From contig JAWLBW010000001.1 of the NCBI GenBank assembly GCA_041687475.1, positions 1-64,000 on the forward strand: 64,000 nt of DNA, read 5' to 3'. The notes beneath the pieces are model-generated. The model worked only from the letters and a program-made list of their open reading frames with translations. It made no database searches and was not told the origin of the DNA. This document shows positions 32,659 through 42,200 of the stretch, one piece after another. The first letter of the stretch is position 1; each line of letters starts with the position of its first letter. Both the position numbers and the translations under genes were made by a program. Source of the stretch: JAWLBW01 sp041687475. GTDB lineage: Bacteria; J088; JAWLBW01.

Positions 32659-34749
32659 TCACGCCGCAGGCTCCTCGTCGTCGGAACCATAATAGTACTG
32701 GTACTGGTAGGCATATGCCCCGTCGGTGACGTCGAGGCCGTTCAGAACGACGCCCAGCACATTGGTGTCGACCTCGACCAGACGCCGCCGGGCTTCGGCC
32801 ACCAGGTCGCGGCTGACCTTGCCGGACTTGACCACGTATAGTACGCCGTCTACCTTTCGGCCGAGTACGATGGCATCGGTCACCGGAATCACCGGGGGAC
32901 TGTCGAAGACCACCCGATCGAATTCCTGTTCGAGCATCTTGAGCACTTCGTCCATGCGGGCGCTCGTCAACAGTTCGCTGGGATTCGGCGGCAATGGACC
33001 GCTGGGAATGACCCACAGATTGGGTATGTCGGTGGGCAGCATGACCGATGCGACGTCGTTCGAACCCAGAAGAAGCGTCGAGAAGCCTGCGTCGTTACGA
33101 AGGCCGAAGGTCTTGTGCAGCCTGCTTCGGCGCAGATCGGCGTCGACCAGGACCACGCGCTGTCCGGCCTGGGCCAGGGTGATACCCAGGTTGCAGGTGG
33201 TCGTCGATTTGCCCTCGAGCGGGGTCGCACTCGTGACGATGAAGGAGTGCAGCGGTTTTTCAGCCCCCAGGAACATGAGGTTCGTACGGATCGAACGGCA
33301 GCTTTCGGCGATCGTGCTCTTTGGGTGAGTGTGCACGAACAGGTCACGGTCGGTCGATTCTTCGTTAGCGTCGGCCATGTCCGGAATGACGCCGAGTAGC
33401 GGCAGCTGAACGTGACGTTCGATATCTTCGGTAGTCTTGATCGTGTTGTCGACGTACTCGAAGAAGAAGGCAAGGCCGATACCTCCGACGAGTCCCACGA
33501 GAACGGCCAGGGCCATGTTGACCTGCACCCGCGGCTTCACGGGCCGGCTGGGTTCGAGCGCGCTGTCGATGATGCGCAGGTTGTTGGCGCGCAGCGAGCT
33601 TGTGAGATCGGCCTCCTTCAGCCGACCGAGCAGAATGTCGTACAGCTGCTGGTTTTTTTCGGCATCTTGTTGAATGGCCATGTGGCTGATGAATTTCTTG
33701 TGCAACTCGAGGGCTTCCTGTTTGGCGGTTTCGAGCTCGGCGCCCAGCGAGTTTTCTTCGGCACGCTTGAGCACGTACTCGGTACGGGCCGCTTCCAGAA
33801 TCTTGGTTATCTCGCCCTCGATGCGCTGATTCACGAAGGAAATCTGGTCGTGCAGTCGGCGCATTTTCGGATGCTCGGGCAGGTAACGGGCCGAAAGCTG
33901 GCTGTGTTCGCGTTGCATGTCGATGAGTTGCTGCTTGAGATTCTGCACGAGCTGGCTCGAAAGAACCTCGACCAGTGCCTCTCGGTCGGTACCCGCCCGC
34001 ACGAGGCGGTCAAGGCGCTTCCAGCGTGCTTCTACCTCGATGCGTTCGGCCCGGGCGCGTGAATAGGCGGTGTTCAGATCGACCAGCTTCTGCAGCATCA
34101 GGTTCTGCTTGTCGTCGAGCCCCACAAGCCTGTTCTTGTTCTTGAACTCGAACATCTTCTGCTCGCTTTCGACGACCTGGTTTTTCAATTCGGCCAATCG
34201 CTCGCTCAGCCAGTCAACCGCCTGCTTGGTAAGACTCAGGCGCTGTTCGAGGTTATCTTCGATATATACTTCGGCAATTGCGTTGGCCACCCGGGTGGCT
34301 TCGGCAGGATCCGGATGATTGTAGGAAATCTTGACCAGCTGGCTTTCCTTGATTGGTGTGACCTCCAGGTGCGCAAGGAAGTAGCCCGGAGTCATGGTGA
34401 CCTCCTTACCCTCCTTGCCTTCCTGCTTGAGCCCGAGCCGATCGATAACCCGGCGTGCGATGTGGTTGCTCTGGATAATGCGGTTCTGGGTGTTGTAGTA
34501 GTCCTGGTACATGTAGTAGTTGCCCGAACCGAAATCGTCGATGGACTGAAAGTTCAGTACCTTCGGCGTATCGGGCAGAATGGCGATGGTCGTCGTCGCA
34601 CGATAGATCGGCGTCTGGCTCAGGGTACCGATGAGTACGACCGTAACCAGAACGACGAAGAAGGTGGCAACGACCCAGCGTCGCTTGCGAATGACCTCCC
34701 AGAGGTCCTTGAGATGAAATGCGTTCTGCTGTGTTCCTTCCTGGCCCAC
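32659..34749 (-). CDS. Wzc-type BY-kinase: polysaccharide co-polymerase fused to tyrosine kinase
   Basis: Inner-membrane regulator of polysaccharide polymerisation and export. 696 residues: N-terminal Wzz domain with TM1 (VVATFFVVLVTVVLIGTL, about 26-43), long periplasmic coiled coils, TM2 (VNMALAVLVGLVGGIGLAFF), then the bacterial tyrosine kinase. Walker A VTSATPLEGKSTTTCNLG (near 511), Walker A' VVLVDADLRRSR, Walker B RVVFDSPPVIPVTDAI. The tail GAYAYQYQYYYGSDDEE is the Tyr cluster that is autophosphorylated. It is last in the operon after the OPX and barrel genes. Phosphorylation probably sets export or chain length. Confidence 0.95.
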   Translation of the reverse strand: MGQEGTQQNAFHLKDLWEVIRKRRWVVATFFVVLVTVVLIGTLSQTPIYRATTTIAILPDTPKVLNFQSIDDFGSGNYYMYQDYYNTQNRIIQSNHIARRVIDRLGLKQEGKEGKEVTMTPGYFLAHLEVTPIKESQLVKISYNHPDPAEATRVANAIAEVYIEDNLEQRLSLTKQAVDWLSERLAELKNQVVESEQKMFEFKNKNRLVGLDDKQNLMLQKLVDLNTAYSRARAERIEVEARWKRLDRLVRAGTDREALVEVLSSQLVQNLKQQLIDMQREHSQLSARYLPEHPKMRRLHDQISFVNQRIEGEITKILEAARTEYVLKRAEENSLGAELETAKQEALELHKKFISHMAIQQDAEKNQQLYDILLGRLKEADLTSSLRANNLRIIDSALEPSRPVKPRVQVNMALAVLVGLVGGIGLAFFFEYVDNTIKTTEDIERHVQLPLLGVIPDMADANEESTDRDLFVHTHPKSTIAESCRSIRTNLMFLGAEKPLHSFIVTSATPLEGKSTTTCNLGITLAQAGQRVVLVDADLRRSRLHKTFGLRNDAGFSTLLLGSNDVASVMLPTDIPNLWVIPSGPLPPNPSELLTSARMDEVLKMLEQEFDRVVFDSPPVIPVTDAIVLGRKVDGVLYVVKSGKVSRDLVAEARRRLVEVDTNVLGVVLNGLDVTDGAYAYQYQYYYGSDDEEPAA

Positions 34750-34761
34750 CGTTACCCCCTG

Positions 34762-35601
34762 TCAGAAGAAGCTTTGCGGAACTACGACGATATCTTCGGG
34801 CTGCAGGCGCAGGTCGCTTTCCTTGTTGTCGACGACCTTGCCCAGATTGATACGCATCTTGCGCTCTTTGCCGTTCTGCGAGCGTATTACCTGAACCTTG
34901 CCGTCGTTGGCCTTGTTGGTGAGACCTTCTGCCAGACTGACCGCCTGAAGAACGGTCAGGCCCTCGCGGTAGGGAACGACCCCCGGTTTTTTCACCTCGC
35001 CGTACACGTAGACGCCGTCGGAGCGCGGAACGAACAGAATGTCGCCGTCGCCCACGACGAGATTCAGGGTCGCTTCTCCGAAGCGCAGAAGTCGGTGGGC
35101 GTCAATGAGCACAGGTTCGGTTTCACTGGTGATGGCCGGGGGACCCGAGGTGCGATTTCCGCCCCGCACGAGAACAAGGCTCCGGGCCGCGTTCTCGAGA
35201 ACGCCACCGGCCTGCGAAACCAGATCGAGCACCGTGGTTCTACCGCTTAGCGAGTAGGGCCCGGGTTCCTTCACCATGCCGAGTACCACGGCCTTCCGGC
35301 TGCGGTATTCCTTGACCTGAACGAACACCTGCGGGTCGACGAGATAGCGCTCGGCCAACCGCGTGCGAATCAACTGCTCGATTTCGGCCGACGTATGTCC
35401 CGTGACCGCTACGGCCCCGATTAGAGGAAACCCGATGGTGCCGTTTTCGTGAACGACCGCTTCCTTGCTCAGGTCTTCTTCATCGAATACGCGAATTTCG
35501 AGCACGTCTCGTGCTCCGACCCGGTATTCGTCTGCCGCCTCGGAAATCGACGGCAACAGCATCAAGGCAATCAGGCTGCAGGTAAGCGCTATCAGTCGCA
35601 T
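34762..35601 (-). CDS. OPX (Wza/KpsD-like) polysaccharide export protein
   Basis: Periplasmic/outer-membrane export channel component. 279 residues: Sec signal (MRLIALTCSLIALMLLPSISEA), Poly_export domain (YRVGARDVLEIRVFDEEDLSKEAVVHENGTIGFPLIG), then two SLBB domains (RKAVVLGMVKEPGPYSL and GVYVYGEVKKPGVVPY). Notably the signal has no lipobox Cys, and the protein ends VPQSFF without the C-terminal membrane helix of E. coli Wza. Such short OPX proteins need a separate barrel, and a barrel gene lies directly upstream, overlapping in a TGATG. The BY-kinase gene follows 12 bases later. Confidence 0.92.
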   Translation of the reverse strand: MRLIALTCSLIALMLLPSISEAADEYRVGARDVLEIRVFDEEDLSKEAVVHENGTIGFPLIGAVAVTGHTSAEIEQLIRTRLAERYLVDPQVFVQVKEYRSRKAVVLGMVKEPGPYSLSGRTTVLDLVSQAGGVLENAARSLVLVRGGNRTSGPPAITSETEPVLIDAHRLLRFGEATLNLVVGDGDILFVPRSDGVYVYGEVKKPGVVPYREGLTVLQAVSLAEGLTNKANDGKVQVIRSQNGKERKMRINLGKVVDNKESDLRLQPEDIVVVPQSFF

Positions 35602-36845
35602 CAGAGCATTGCCTCCACTTCAAGAAAGACCTGATTGGTTTCGTAGCTGAACCAGTCGAAATCACTCTCGCGCTGCTCGCGGTTGTACCCGAGGTTTACC
35701 TTGAGCCAGTCTTCGCTTAGGGGCCGGAACTCTCCCTTTACCGAAGCGAGAAACCCCCAGTCGGTACGCGCATACGGCTCGGAATAGCGGTTGCTGAAGA
35801 CATTGCCGCCTACCGCCGCAGCCACGATGGGGGTGAAGGCGTGCCAGAATTCGGCGTAGCCCCGGTTGGAAACATAGTAGCTTGTGCTGTATGAATCGTA
35901 GAGTTCACGGGCGCCGCCGACGGTGAGGCGCGTGCGTTCACTGAATTTTTCGTTGAACTCCAGCTTGCCCAGCCAGGTGCTGGCGCGGGCGGCTGAGTTC
36001 TCGTAATCGAGGCGGCCCCACCCCAGGGCGAGAATGGCCGTCATGCGGCTCGTTACCGCACCCTGAGCGCCCAGCCAGGCTTTCCACCCGTCGGCGTCAT
36101 TCTTCTGAATGGTCGAGGCGGCTTCCGAATCGAGATAACGAACGAAGTAGCCTTCACCCTCGACAAAAGCAGCCGTTTTGGGAAAGAAGCGATACGAAAT
36201 GCGCCCGCGAGGGGCATGAATGTTCTTGTCGAGATACGTATAGGTCTGGGCCGAAAAACGCTCGCTGCTGAGTATGTAGCCGGCGTCGAACTGCAGGTTG
36301 CTGTCTTCCAGGTTATAGACGAGGGTCGGTTTGAATTCGTTGTGAACCAACCCGATGGGTCGGAGGTCGGCCTGCTCGTCGAAGGTGAGCTCGGTGGCCG
36401 TTACGAAGAGGTTTTTTCGCACCAGATCGTCGCGCAGGCCAATACCGAAACCGTTGTTGAGCCGGAGGCTGAACTCGCCGAATACTTCGTGGTTGTTGAA
36501 GGTATCCCAGATGGTGGTATCGATGTTGCCATCGAAACCACCGGTGTATTTGACGCCCTGCCATGCATAGCCGGCTGACGCATGACTGTTCGTACCGAAA
36601 GGCAGGCGCAGGTTGAGCTGTGGGTTCAGCGTGAAGTAGATGTCTTCTACGGGGTCGACGCTGAAGCTGCCCGAGTCGTTTACCTTGAATACGTTGTCGT
36701 CGTAGATGGCCGAAAACGTGACCGATGGCCTTACCTCGACAGGTCCGGCCTGAAGCCGTGCCGGGCCGTCGGCCGCCTGGCTCGCGCCCGGAATAAGCGC
36801 TGCTAACAGCGCGCCTGCCGCGGCTGCAGTGATGATCCTGCTCAC
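35601..36845 (-). CDS. Outer-membrane beta-barrel, probable polysaccharide export porin partner
   Basis: About 414 residues: Sec signal (IITAAAAGALLAALIPGASQAA) and an extended run of amphipathic beta strands with aromatic girdles (FSAIYDDNVF, NPQLNLRLPF, GYAWQGVKY, FEYVRYLDS-type turns, SNRYSEPYARTDWGFLASVKGEF, VNLGYNREQ). Start GTG 36845 has GGGGGGA 6 bases upstream; the TTG at 36863 has none. The stop overlaps the OPX gene start, so the two are made together. I infer it is the barrel through which the short OPX protein secretes polymer, as described for Myxococcus Wzp proteins. Its last residues (VEAML) lack the classic terminal Phe. Confidence 0.82.
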   Translation of the reverse strand: MSRIITAAAAGALLAALIPGASQAADGPARLQAGPVEVRPSVTFSAIYDDNVFKVNDSGSFSVDPVEDIYFTLNPQLNLRLPFGTNSHASAGYAWQGVKYTGGFDGNIDTTIWDTFNNHEVFGEFSLRLNNGFGIGLRDDLVRKNLFVTATELTFDEQADLRPIGLVHNEFKPTLVYNLEDSNLQFDAGYILSSERFSAQTYTYLDKNIHAPRGRISYRFFPKTAAFVEGEGYFVRYLDSEAASTIQKNDADGWKAWLGAQGAVTSRMTAILALGWGRLDYENSAARASTWLGKLEFNEKFSERTRLTVGGARELYDSYSTSYYVSNRGYAEFWHAFTPIVAAAVGGNVFSNRYSEPYARTDWGFLASVKGEFRPLSEDWLKVNLGYNREQRESDFDWFSYETNQVFLEVEAML

Positions 36846-36884
36846 GATGTTCCCCCCAAACAAGTAAGTGACCCGCCGAAGCGA

Positions 36885-36907
36885 GCCGGTGCGCTTAGCG
36901 CACCGGC
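36885..36907. other. Perfect 10-bp hairpin holding a stop codon in its loop
   Basis: GCCGGTGCGC, three bases, GCGCACCGGC. The three loop bases are exactly the TAA stop of the upstream minus-strand gene (36897-36895). There is no T-run on the minus strand, so it is not a simple terminator. It lies between the secreted helical protein gene and the barrel gene, where it could set relative expression or mRNA stability. Confidence 0.75.
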
Positions 36908-37464
36908 GTCGCCGGCTTTTTCGGCACGATATGATCGGCCGGTTTGTCCTTCGGCTCTACCGTTTCACCCGGTTCGATGTCGCCGTCGAGATTCTTTTCC
37001 GAGACCAGTTGTCCCGAATTGATGCGCACACAGGCGCGGGCCTGGGTAGCGAGATCGCGTACGCGTTCGGTCGCCGCCGACAGGGTTTTGGCCTCGATGT
37101 TCAGCGACTCGATATCGCCCGTGGGAATCGAAGACAGCCGCTTGGCGGCCTGACTGGCCGCATTGCGAAGATTCTGCGCCGGAACGAGCTTCTGCTCGAC
37201 GCACGAAGCGGCAAGGGAATCATTGCGTCGGCGGGCGTCGGTACGCAGCCGCGTCATGGACTCGATATGGCCGGCGATATTGTCGAGGTACTGTGTTTCT
37301 ACCTCCTGGATCCGACCCGCCAGGATCTGGCTCATCAGGGTTTCGACCCCACCAATGGCCGCCTGGGCCTGGTTCGGGTGCGCGTGCGTGAACCCGAGTT
37401 CGTGCGCGTGCGCGACACCGGGCGCAAGGCTTGCGGCCAGTATAAACATAAGCATCCGTGTCAT
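36895..37464 (-). CDS. Secreted helical protein, unknown
   Basis: Not recognised. 189 residues: Sec signal (MLMFILAASLAPGVAHA), a His-rich start of the mature part (HELGFTHAHPNQ), then helices with coiled-coil character (about 35-140: RIQEVETQYLDNIAGHIESMTRLRTDARRRN, LSAATERVRDLATQARACVRIN). The C-terminal tail is charged and Pro-rich (EPGETVEPKDKPADHIVPKKPATPVR). Two cysteines could pair in the periplasm. First gene in front of the barrel/OPX/BY-kinase set and in the same direction, so it may be a periplasmic accessory of export. The hairpin at 36885-36907 holds its stop codon. Confidence 0.68.
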   Translation of the reverse strand: MTRMLMFILAASLAPGVAHAHELGFTHAHPNQAQAAIGGVETLMSQILAGRIQEVETQYLDNIAGHIESMTRLRTDARRRNDSLAASCVEQKLVPAQNLRNAASQAAKRLSSIPTGDIESLNIEAKTLSAATERVRDLATQARACVRINSGQLVSEKNLDGDIEPGETVEPKDKPADHIVPKKPATPVR

Positions 37465-37496
37465 AAGTCACCCCAAAGACAAAAGCGTCTATCTCC

Positions 37497-37525
37497 AGCC
37501 TAGGAACCCGGAAGCAAACGGTCAA
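37497..37525 (-). promoter_or_regulatory. Probable promoter for the polysaccharide export genes
   Basis: Minus strand: TTGACC (37525-37520), 17-base spacer, TAGGCT (37502-37497), about 30 bases before the ATG at 37464. The -35 box is good; the -10 matches three of six bases but resembles the TAAGCT boxes at 45712 and 45769. Confidence 0.4.
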
Positions 37526-37576
37526 CGGCCCGTCTCTGCAGACCTGGAACCCTCTTGCACAACCACCGCGCCTGTG

Positions 37577-37837
37577 TCACTGCGCCGTCGACCGGGTGTC
37601 GCGTTCTGCCAGCTTTACGGCGTCTTTCACAATCTCGTCGAGCAGGGGCGAGCGCAGGCGTTCTACGCCGGGTGTCGGTGGCCCTTTCTGACTTCGCTCC
37701 AGGATGAACATGACCTCGGGCTTGTGAATCTCACCCTCGACGGCCAACTGATCCATACGTATGGTCTCTGCGGCCGCCGTAATGCCGAGGAGCGACAAAA
37801 ATGCCACTGCCAGTCCCAGGAAAATGGATAGACGCAT
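37577..37837 (-). CDS. Small secreted protein of the TPR envelope operon
   Basis: 86 residues with a Sec signal (MRLSIFLGLAVAFLSLLGITAAA). The mature part holds the compact block VEGEIHKPEVMFILERSQ, then a helical acidic C-terminus (LLDEIVKDAVKLAERD). I recall KPE-x-x-(Y/F)IL-type blocks from proteins next to ExbD/TonB-like energised envelope complexes of Myxococcota; this is memory of the family, not an alignment. It starts 2 bases after the TPR lipoprotein stop, so it is the last gene of the five-gene operon. Confidence 0.7.
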   Translation of the reverse strand: MRLSIFLGLAVAFLSLLGITAAAETIRMDQLAVEGEIHKPEVMFILERSQKGPPTPGVERLRSPLLDEIVKDAVKLAERDTRSTAQ

Positions 37838-37839
37838 GA

Positions 37840-39213
37840 TTACTTCACCGATGGTAGATAACGTTCGAGTTCACTGGGTTGTTCCCGTCGAGAAGAGCCG
37901 TTGCGCTCGTCGTCTGCAGGCGCGGAAGCCGGAGGTGATTCGGGCGCGGGTCGAATATGGTCGGAGTCTGCCTGTTCGCCGGCTCCGTCGTTGTTGCCAG
38001 CAGCCGAGTCGCCACTTTCCGTTTCAACGTCGGTCACGGGAATCGAGCCGCCTGTCTCGATGGGTGCCGGCAGTGATTTCAGCTTTTCGATGGCCCGTTG
38101 CACCTCACCGCGTTTTCCATGCGTCAATAAATCGAGCGCTTTCTCGAGATAGGCCAATGCTCTGGCCCTTCCCGTAGAGGTCGAGGCATCCAGGGCGTAG
38201 TACCTTCCGGCTGCGAGGGCATACGCGGGCTCCTCGACGCCGGAAGCGGCTGCCTCCTTGAGTGACGGCAATGCCTGCGACGCGAGATCGCGGTCAATGA
38301 GTAAGTTCGCCAGGTTGAGATGGGCTTCGCCGAGGCGAGGGGCGCTGGCAGCGGCCGAACGGAAATCTGTTTCGGCTTCGTCCCAGCGTTGCAGCACGGC
38401 AAATACGTAACCTCTATCGTTGAGGGCAGGTGCGAACGTCGAACGCATTTCGAGCGATTCATTCAGGTGTTCAAGGGCAAGCGCCCATTCCTCTTTCTCC
38501 AAAGCCAGTCGAGCCAGTTGCCAGAAGACAACCCCCTTATCTACGGTGGGCGAATCGGTAAGGGTGGTCAGCAACTCTTCGGCGAGGGTGGTGTTGCCCT
38601 GTTGTGCGTGCACGCGGGCAACGACCAGGCGGGCCTCATCCTGGCGTTGATCGAGCAGCAGCGCGCGGCTCGCCGACTCGAGCGCCTTGTCGAAGTCGTC
38701 GGCGCGACGGGATACCTCGGCGAGAAACACCCACCGGCTGGCGTCGGATGGTCGGTCGTCGACGAGTTGGACGGCGAGTTTAGCCGCTTCGTCTGCACGA
38801 CCCGACCGAATCAGGGCATCGGCCAGGACGGCCACGGCCGCAGGGTGGCCCGGTCGTAGAAACAGGGCATCGCGCACGGGGGCGATGGCAAGCGCCGGGT
38901 AGCCGTGATTCAGCAGCAGGCGCCCCAACTCGACCCGCAGTTCGACATCATCGGGCACCCGGCCCAGGCGTTCGATCAGGTGCCTTGCCTTCTCGTGCAC
39001 GTCGGTATCGTCGAGGCCGCGTAGGGCTTCGGCGTAAAGGTTTGTCCTCTCGCTTTCAGGACCGGTCGCCCGCGTCACCGCGTCGGCATGGTTCTCCATG
39101 GCAACGGGTGCTTCCGGCGCCGGCTTTGTGACTTCGGCAACATCGAGCTTTCGCGAGGGCGATGAGGTGGCGCAGCCGGCTGCCGCCAGACAGAGGACTA
39201 TGAGTTTTTTCAC
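37840..39213 (-). CDS. TPR-repeat lipoprotein
   Basis: 457 residues. Lipobox in MKKLIVLCLAAAGC with Ala at +2, so probably anchored in the outer membrane. Eight or so TPR-like helix pairs span about 75-390, e.g. LGRLLLNHGYPALAIAPVRDALFLRPGHPAAVAVLADALIRSGRADEAAKLAVQLV (split across repeats) and RGYVFAVLQRWDEAETDFRSAAA. The C-terminal tail (about 400-457) is disordered, rich in Asp, Glu and Pro. TPR lipoproteins of this build occur in Myxococcota gliding and envelope-spanning complexes. Its ATG overlaps the stop of the 1062-residue gene (ATGA). Confidence 0.82.
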   Translation of the reverse strand: MKKLIVLCLAAAGCATSSPSRKLDVAEVTKPAPEAPVAMENHADAVTRATGPESERTNLYAEALRGLDDTDVHEKARHLIERLGRVPDDVELRVELGRLLLNHGYPALAIAPVRDALFLRPGHPAAVAVLADALIRSGRADEAAKLAVQLVDDRPSDASRWVFLAEVSRRADDFDKALESASRALLLDQRQDEARLVVARVHAQQGNTTLAEELLTTLTDSPTVDKGVVFWQLARLALEKEEWALALEHLNESLEMRSTFAPALNDRGYVFAVLQRWDEAETDFRSAAASAPRLGEAHLNLANLLIDRDLASQALPSLKEAAASGVEEPAYALAAGRYYALDASTSTGRARALAYLEKALDLLTHGKRGEVQRAIEKLKSLPAPIETGGSIPVTDVETESGDSAAGNNDGAGEQADSDHIRPAPESPPASAPADDERNGSSRREQPSELERYLPSVK

Positions 39214-42200
39214 TGGAGCGCCTCCCTGCCTTCTGCCGTGCGAAATACCAGATCGTCGTCATGAAAGAAGGTATGCTGCTCGCGAAGGACCTTTCCGAGA
39301 AGGCCGCGCAGGCGTTTGGTGCCGACCATGTTTCCGTCGAGGCCGTCGGCGGCAACCTCTTCCGAGCTTGTGCGTACTGCCGCAATCATGGGCACCGGCT
39401 CGTGACCCTTGTCTTTTGCAGCCAACAGATGTGGCGACAGTCCGTCGGTAAGCAGGCGTACGCGGCTGGGTTGGGTACTGAGGGCCGCTCTGATGCGGCC
39501 TGTCCACTCGTTTTCCATCTTGAGGTCGCCGGCCCGTTCAAGGGCGAGGTTCCAGGCTTCGAAAGCTTTGTCCTCGACGGGCAGCGCCTTTTCTTCAAGT
39601 TCGAATTTGTAGATTTCGGCTTCCTCGGAACTCAGGCCGTCTGGCGTGGGGGCCGAAAAGAGCGACTCGGCAAAGTGGGCGTACGCCTCGCCTATACGGA
39701 AAAGCGCCGCGACGGCCCAGTGTGGGTGACCGGCCTCTACGACACGCGTATACGACGCCTGTAGATTCTTGAGACGTGTGGCCTTGTTCTCGAGAATGCT
39801 CGCCAGACGGTCCATATTGCGTGGGAGCACGATGGCGCGGTATCGCTCACGCTCGAGTTCGGCAAGAGCGAAGCGGGCAGCCCCCGCCGTCCAGAGGTCG
39901 GGTTCGCCCTGATCACGCAGCCGGTTTTCAAGAGCGACCGCCTGCTGTAGAAGCCGCTTTTGTTCGCCCCCCTTTACCAGCATGGCCGCGCTGTAGGCTG
40001 CAAAGGGGGCCTTTTTGTCGTCTGAGCGACTGGCAGCGAACGATTTATAGCGCTCGACCGCCTGAGCGGTTTCTCCGGCCGCTTCCCACTGCACGGCGGC
40101 ACGAAGCAGGGTGTCGCTGGCCTCGGTCGCCGACCTTCCGTAGTTGTTCCAATGCTGTTCGAAAAACCTGGCCGCTTGCCTGTGTTCTCCGATCAGACCG
40201 CTCAGCGAGGCCACGTTGAAGAGGGCGTCTGCCGCCTCTTCGGAACGCGGATACTTTTCTACGACGAGAGCGTAGGCCGCGATGGCGCGCCGGTGATCGA
40301 GTGCGTTCTGCAGAATATGCCCGCGGCGAAAGGCGGCGCGGGAAGCGAATTTTTCCTTGCCGTGTCGTTCCAGTATTGACGCGTACAAATCGAGTGCCTT
40401 GATCGTGTGACCGGCCTTTTCGTAGTTATAGGCTGCGTTGAACAGAGCCGCCACGCCGGCGGGTGTCGCAGGATACCGTCGGTAAACGGCAAGGTACCTG
40501 GTTGCTGCTTCCTCGGCGTCGCCCAGTCTGTCCTTGGCATGCGCTTCCCTGAACATGGCGCCACCCACCATGTCAAGCACGTATCGCCGGGCGACCTTGT
40601 CGGCGGGTAGACCCCTTTCGAGAAGCCGGTCGGCCCAATCGGCGAGATCTCCGTAGCGTTCTTCCTTCGCATAAGAGTCAATGACCGTTCGGATGGCATC
40701 GAGCACGAGGGGCGAATAAGGGTACGATTCGATCATGGCCGACAGGCTGCCGCGACAGGCGTCCTCCAGACCTTGCCTGCAAAGCTCGTGCCCTGCGTGA
40801 TAGAGCACCCGTGGCGTATTCTCATCCGTCGGCAGCAAGTCGGCATACTGTCGACTGACTTCGACCAGTCGGTCGATGTTGGTCGGGTTCTGCTCGTAGA
40901 GCCGCCGGGCTGCAAGGACCGAGTTGTAGGCGGCGGTGTGCGCGATACCGGTCGTCGGGTCGGGGGCCGTTCGTGCGACCAGTGTATAGTGGCTCAGGGC
41001 ATCGGCGTAGGCTTTGCGATCATACAGAAGTTCGGCCAGATAGAAATTGATCTGACCTGCCCGGGCGTGCTCGGGAAAGTGTGCCAGATACAGCCGGTAA
41101 CCCTCTTCGGCGGGCTTGCGGCTGGCATCGTTTCCATCACCCCATTGCTCGTGATGAAAGGTCGAGTACTCGAACAGATAGCGCTCGACCAGTGCATCGG
41201 CTTTTTCACGCAGGGTCGCCCGGGTGGCATTGGCAGCGTACCAGGCCGAGCCCGGAAGGAACTGCGTGGCAAGCCGTCGGCGTTCATTGACGGCCGTTAC
41301 CTTTTCCCGCATCTGATGAAGCGATTGAACCTTGCGGCCTGCAGCACGTAGGTTTTCGGGGGCTTCGGGCCACCGTGCTTGTGCAACGGTGTAGGCGCTT
41401 ACCGCCGACATGAAGTCGGTGCTCTCGTAGAAAATGTCGGCTATGCGTCGCAGCAGCCTGTCGTCGTAGGACCGCTGCCCCCGATTTTCCATATCTTCAA
41501 GAGCCTGGGATAACCCCATGCCTTCAACGTAGCTGATGGCAAGGTACTGCATGGCCTCGTTCAACAGATCGGGGCGTTCACGGCCCATGTCGGCCAGCCG
41601 GGTAAAGGTCGAAATTGCCTCTGCATAAGCGTTCTGGCGATAGAGAGACCAGGCCAGCTTGTAGATGGCGCGATCCATCCAGGGGCCCTCTTCGGCAAGG
41701 GCGGCTTCATAGAAACGCGCGGCAGAGGCAATCCGGTGTCGGTCGAAGTGATAGTCGCCGATTCGAACGAGAATTTCTGCTCGCAGCCTGCTTTCTGCCG
41801 ACTCGGCCAGGAGCTCTTCGAAAGCGAGTACGGCTCTTCGTTCCTCGCCCATTTCCTGTAGTGCGTAGCCCTTCAGGTACCATGCAATCGCGCGGTTGTC
41901 TGCACCGCCCTTTCCGGCTAGCAAGCGCTCAAGGGTGGCGAGGGCAGTGCCGTAGTTCTTGCGGGGCTGCCTCTTCTCCGTTTCATCGGGAAGGGCCAGG
42001 TAACGATTCATCTGCTCGGCGTAATGTTGATCGGCAGACTCCATTTGAAGCACCGCGAGGCGCAACAAGGCTTCAGAAACCTGGGGTGAGTCTGCGTGAT
42101 TGGAGACGAAGCTTTCGAGGCGTGCCTCGGCCACCCGGCGCTGCTTCGCGGTTTCCGTTTCCAGCGGTACCCTTAGTGCCTCATAGCGCTTTTCTATCGC

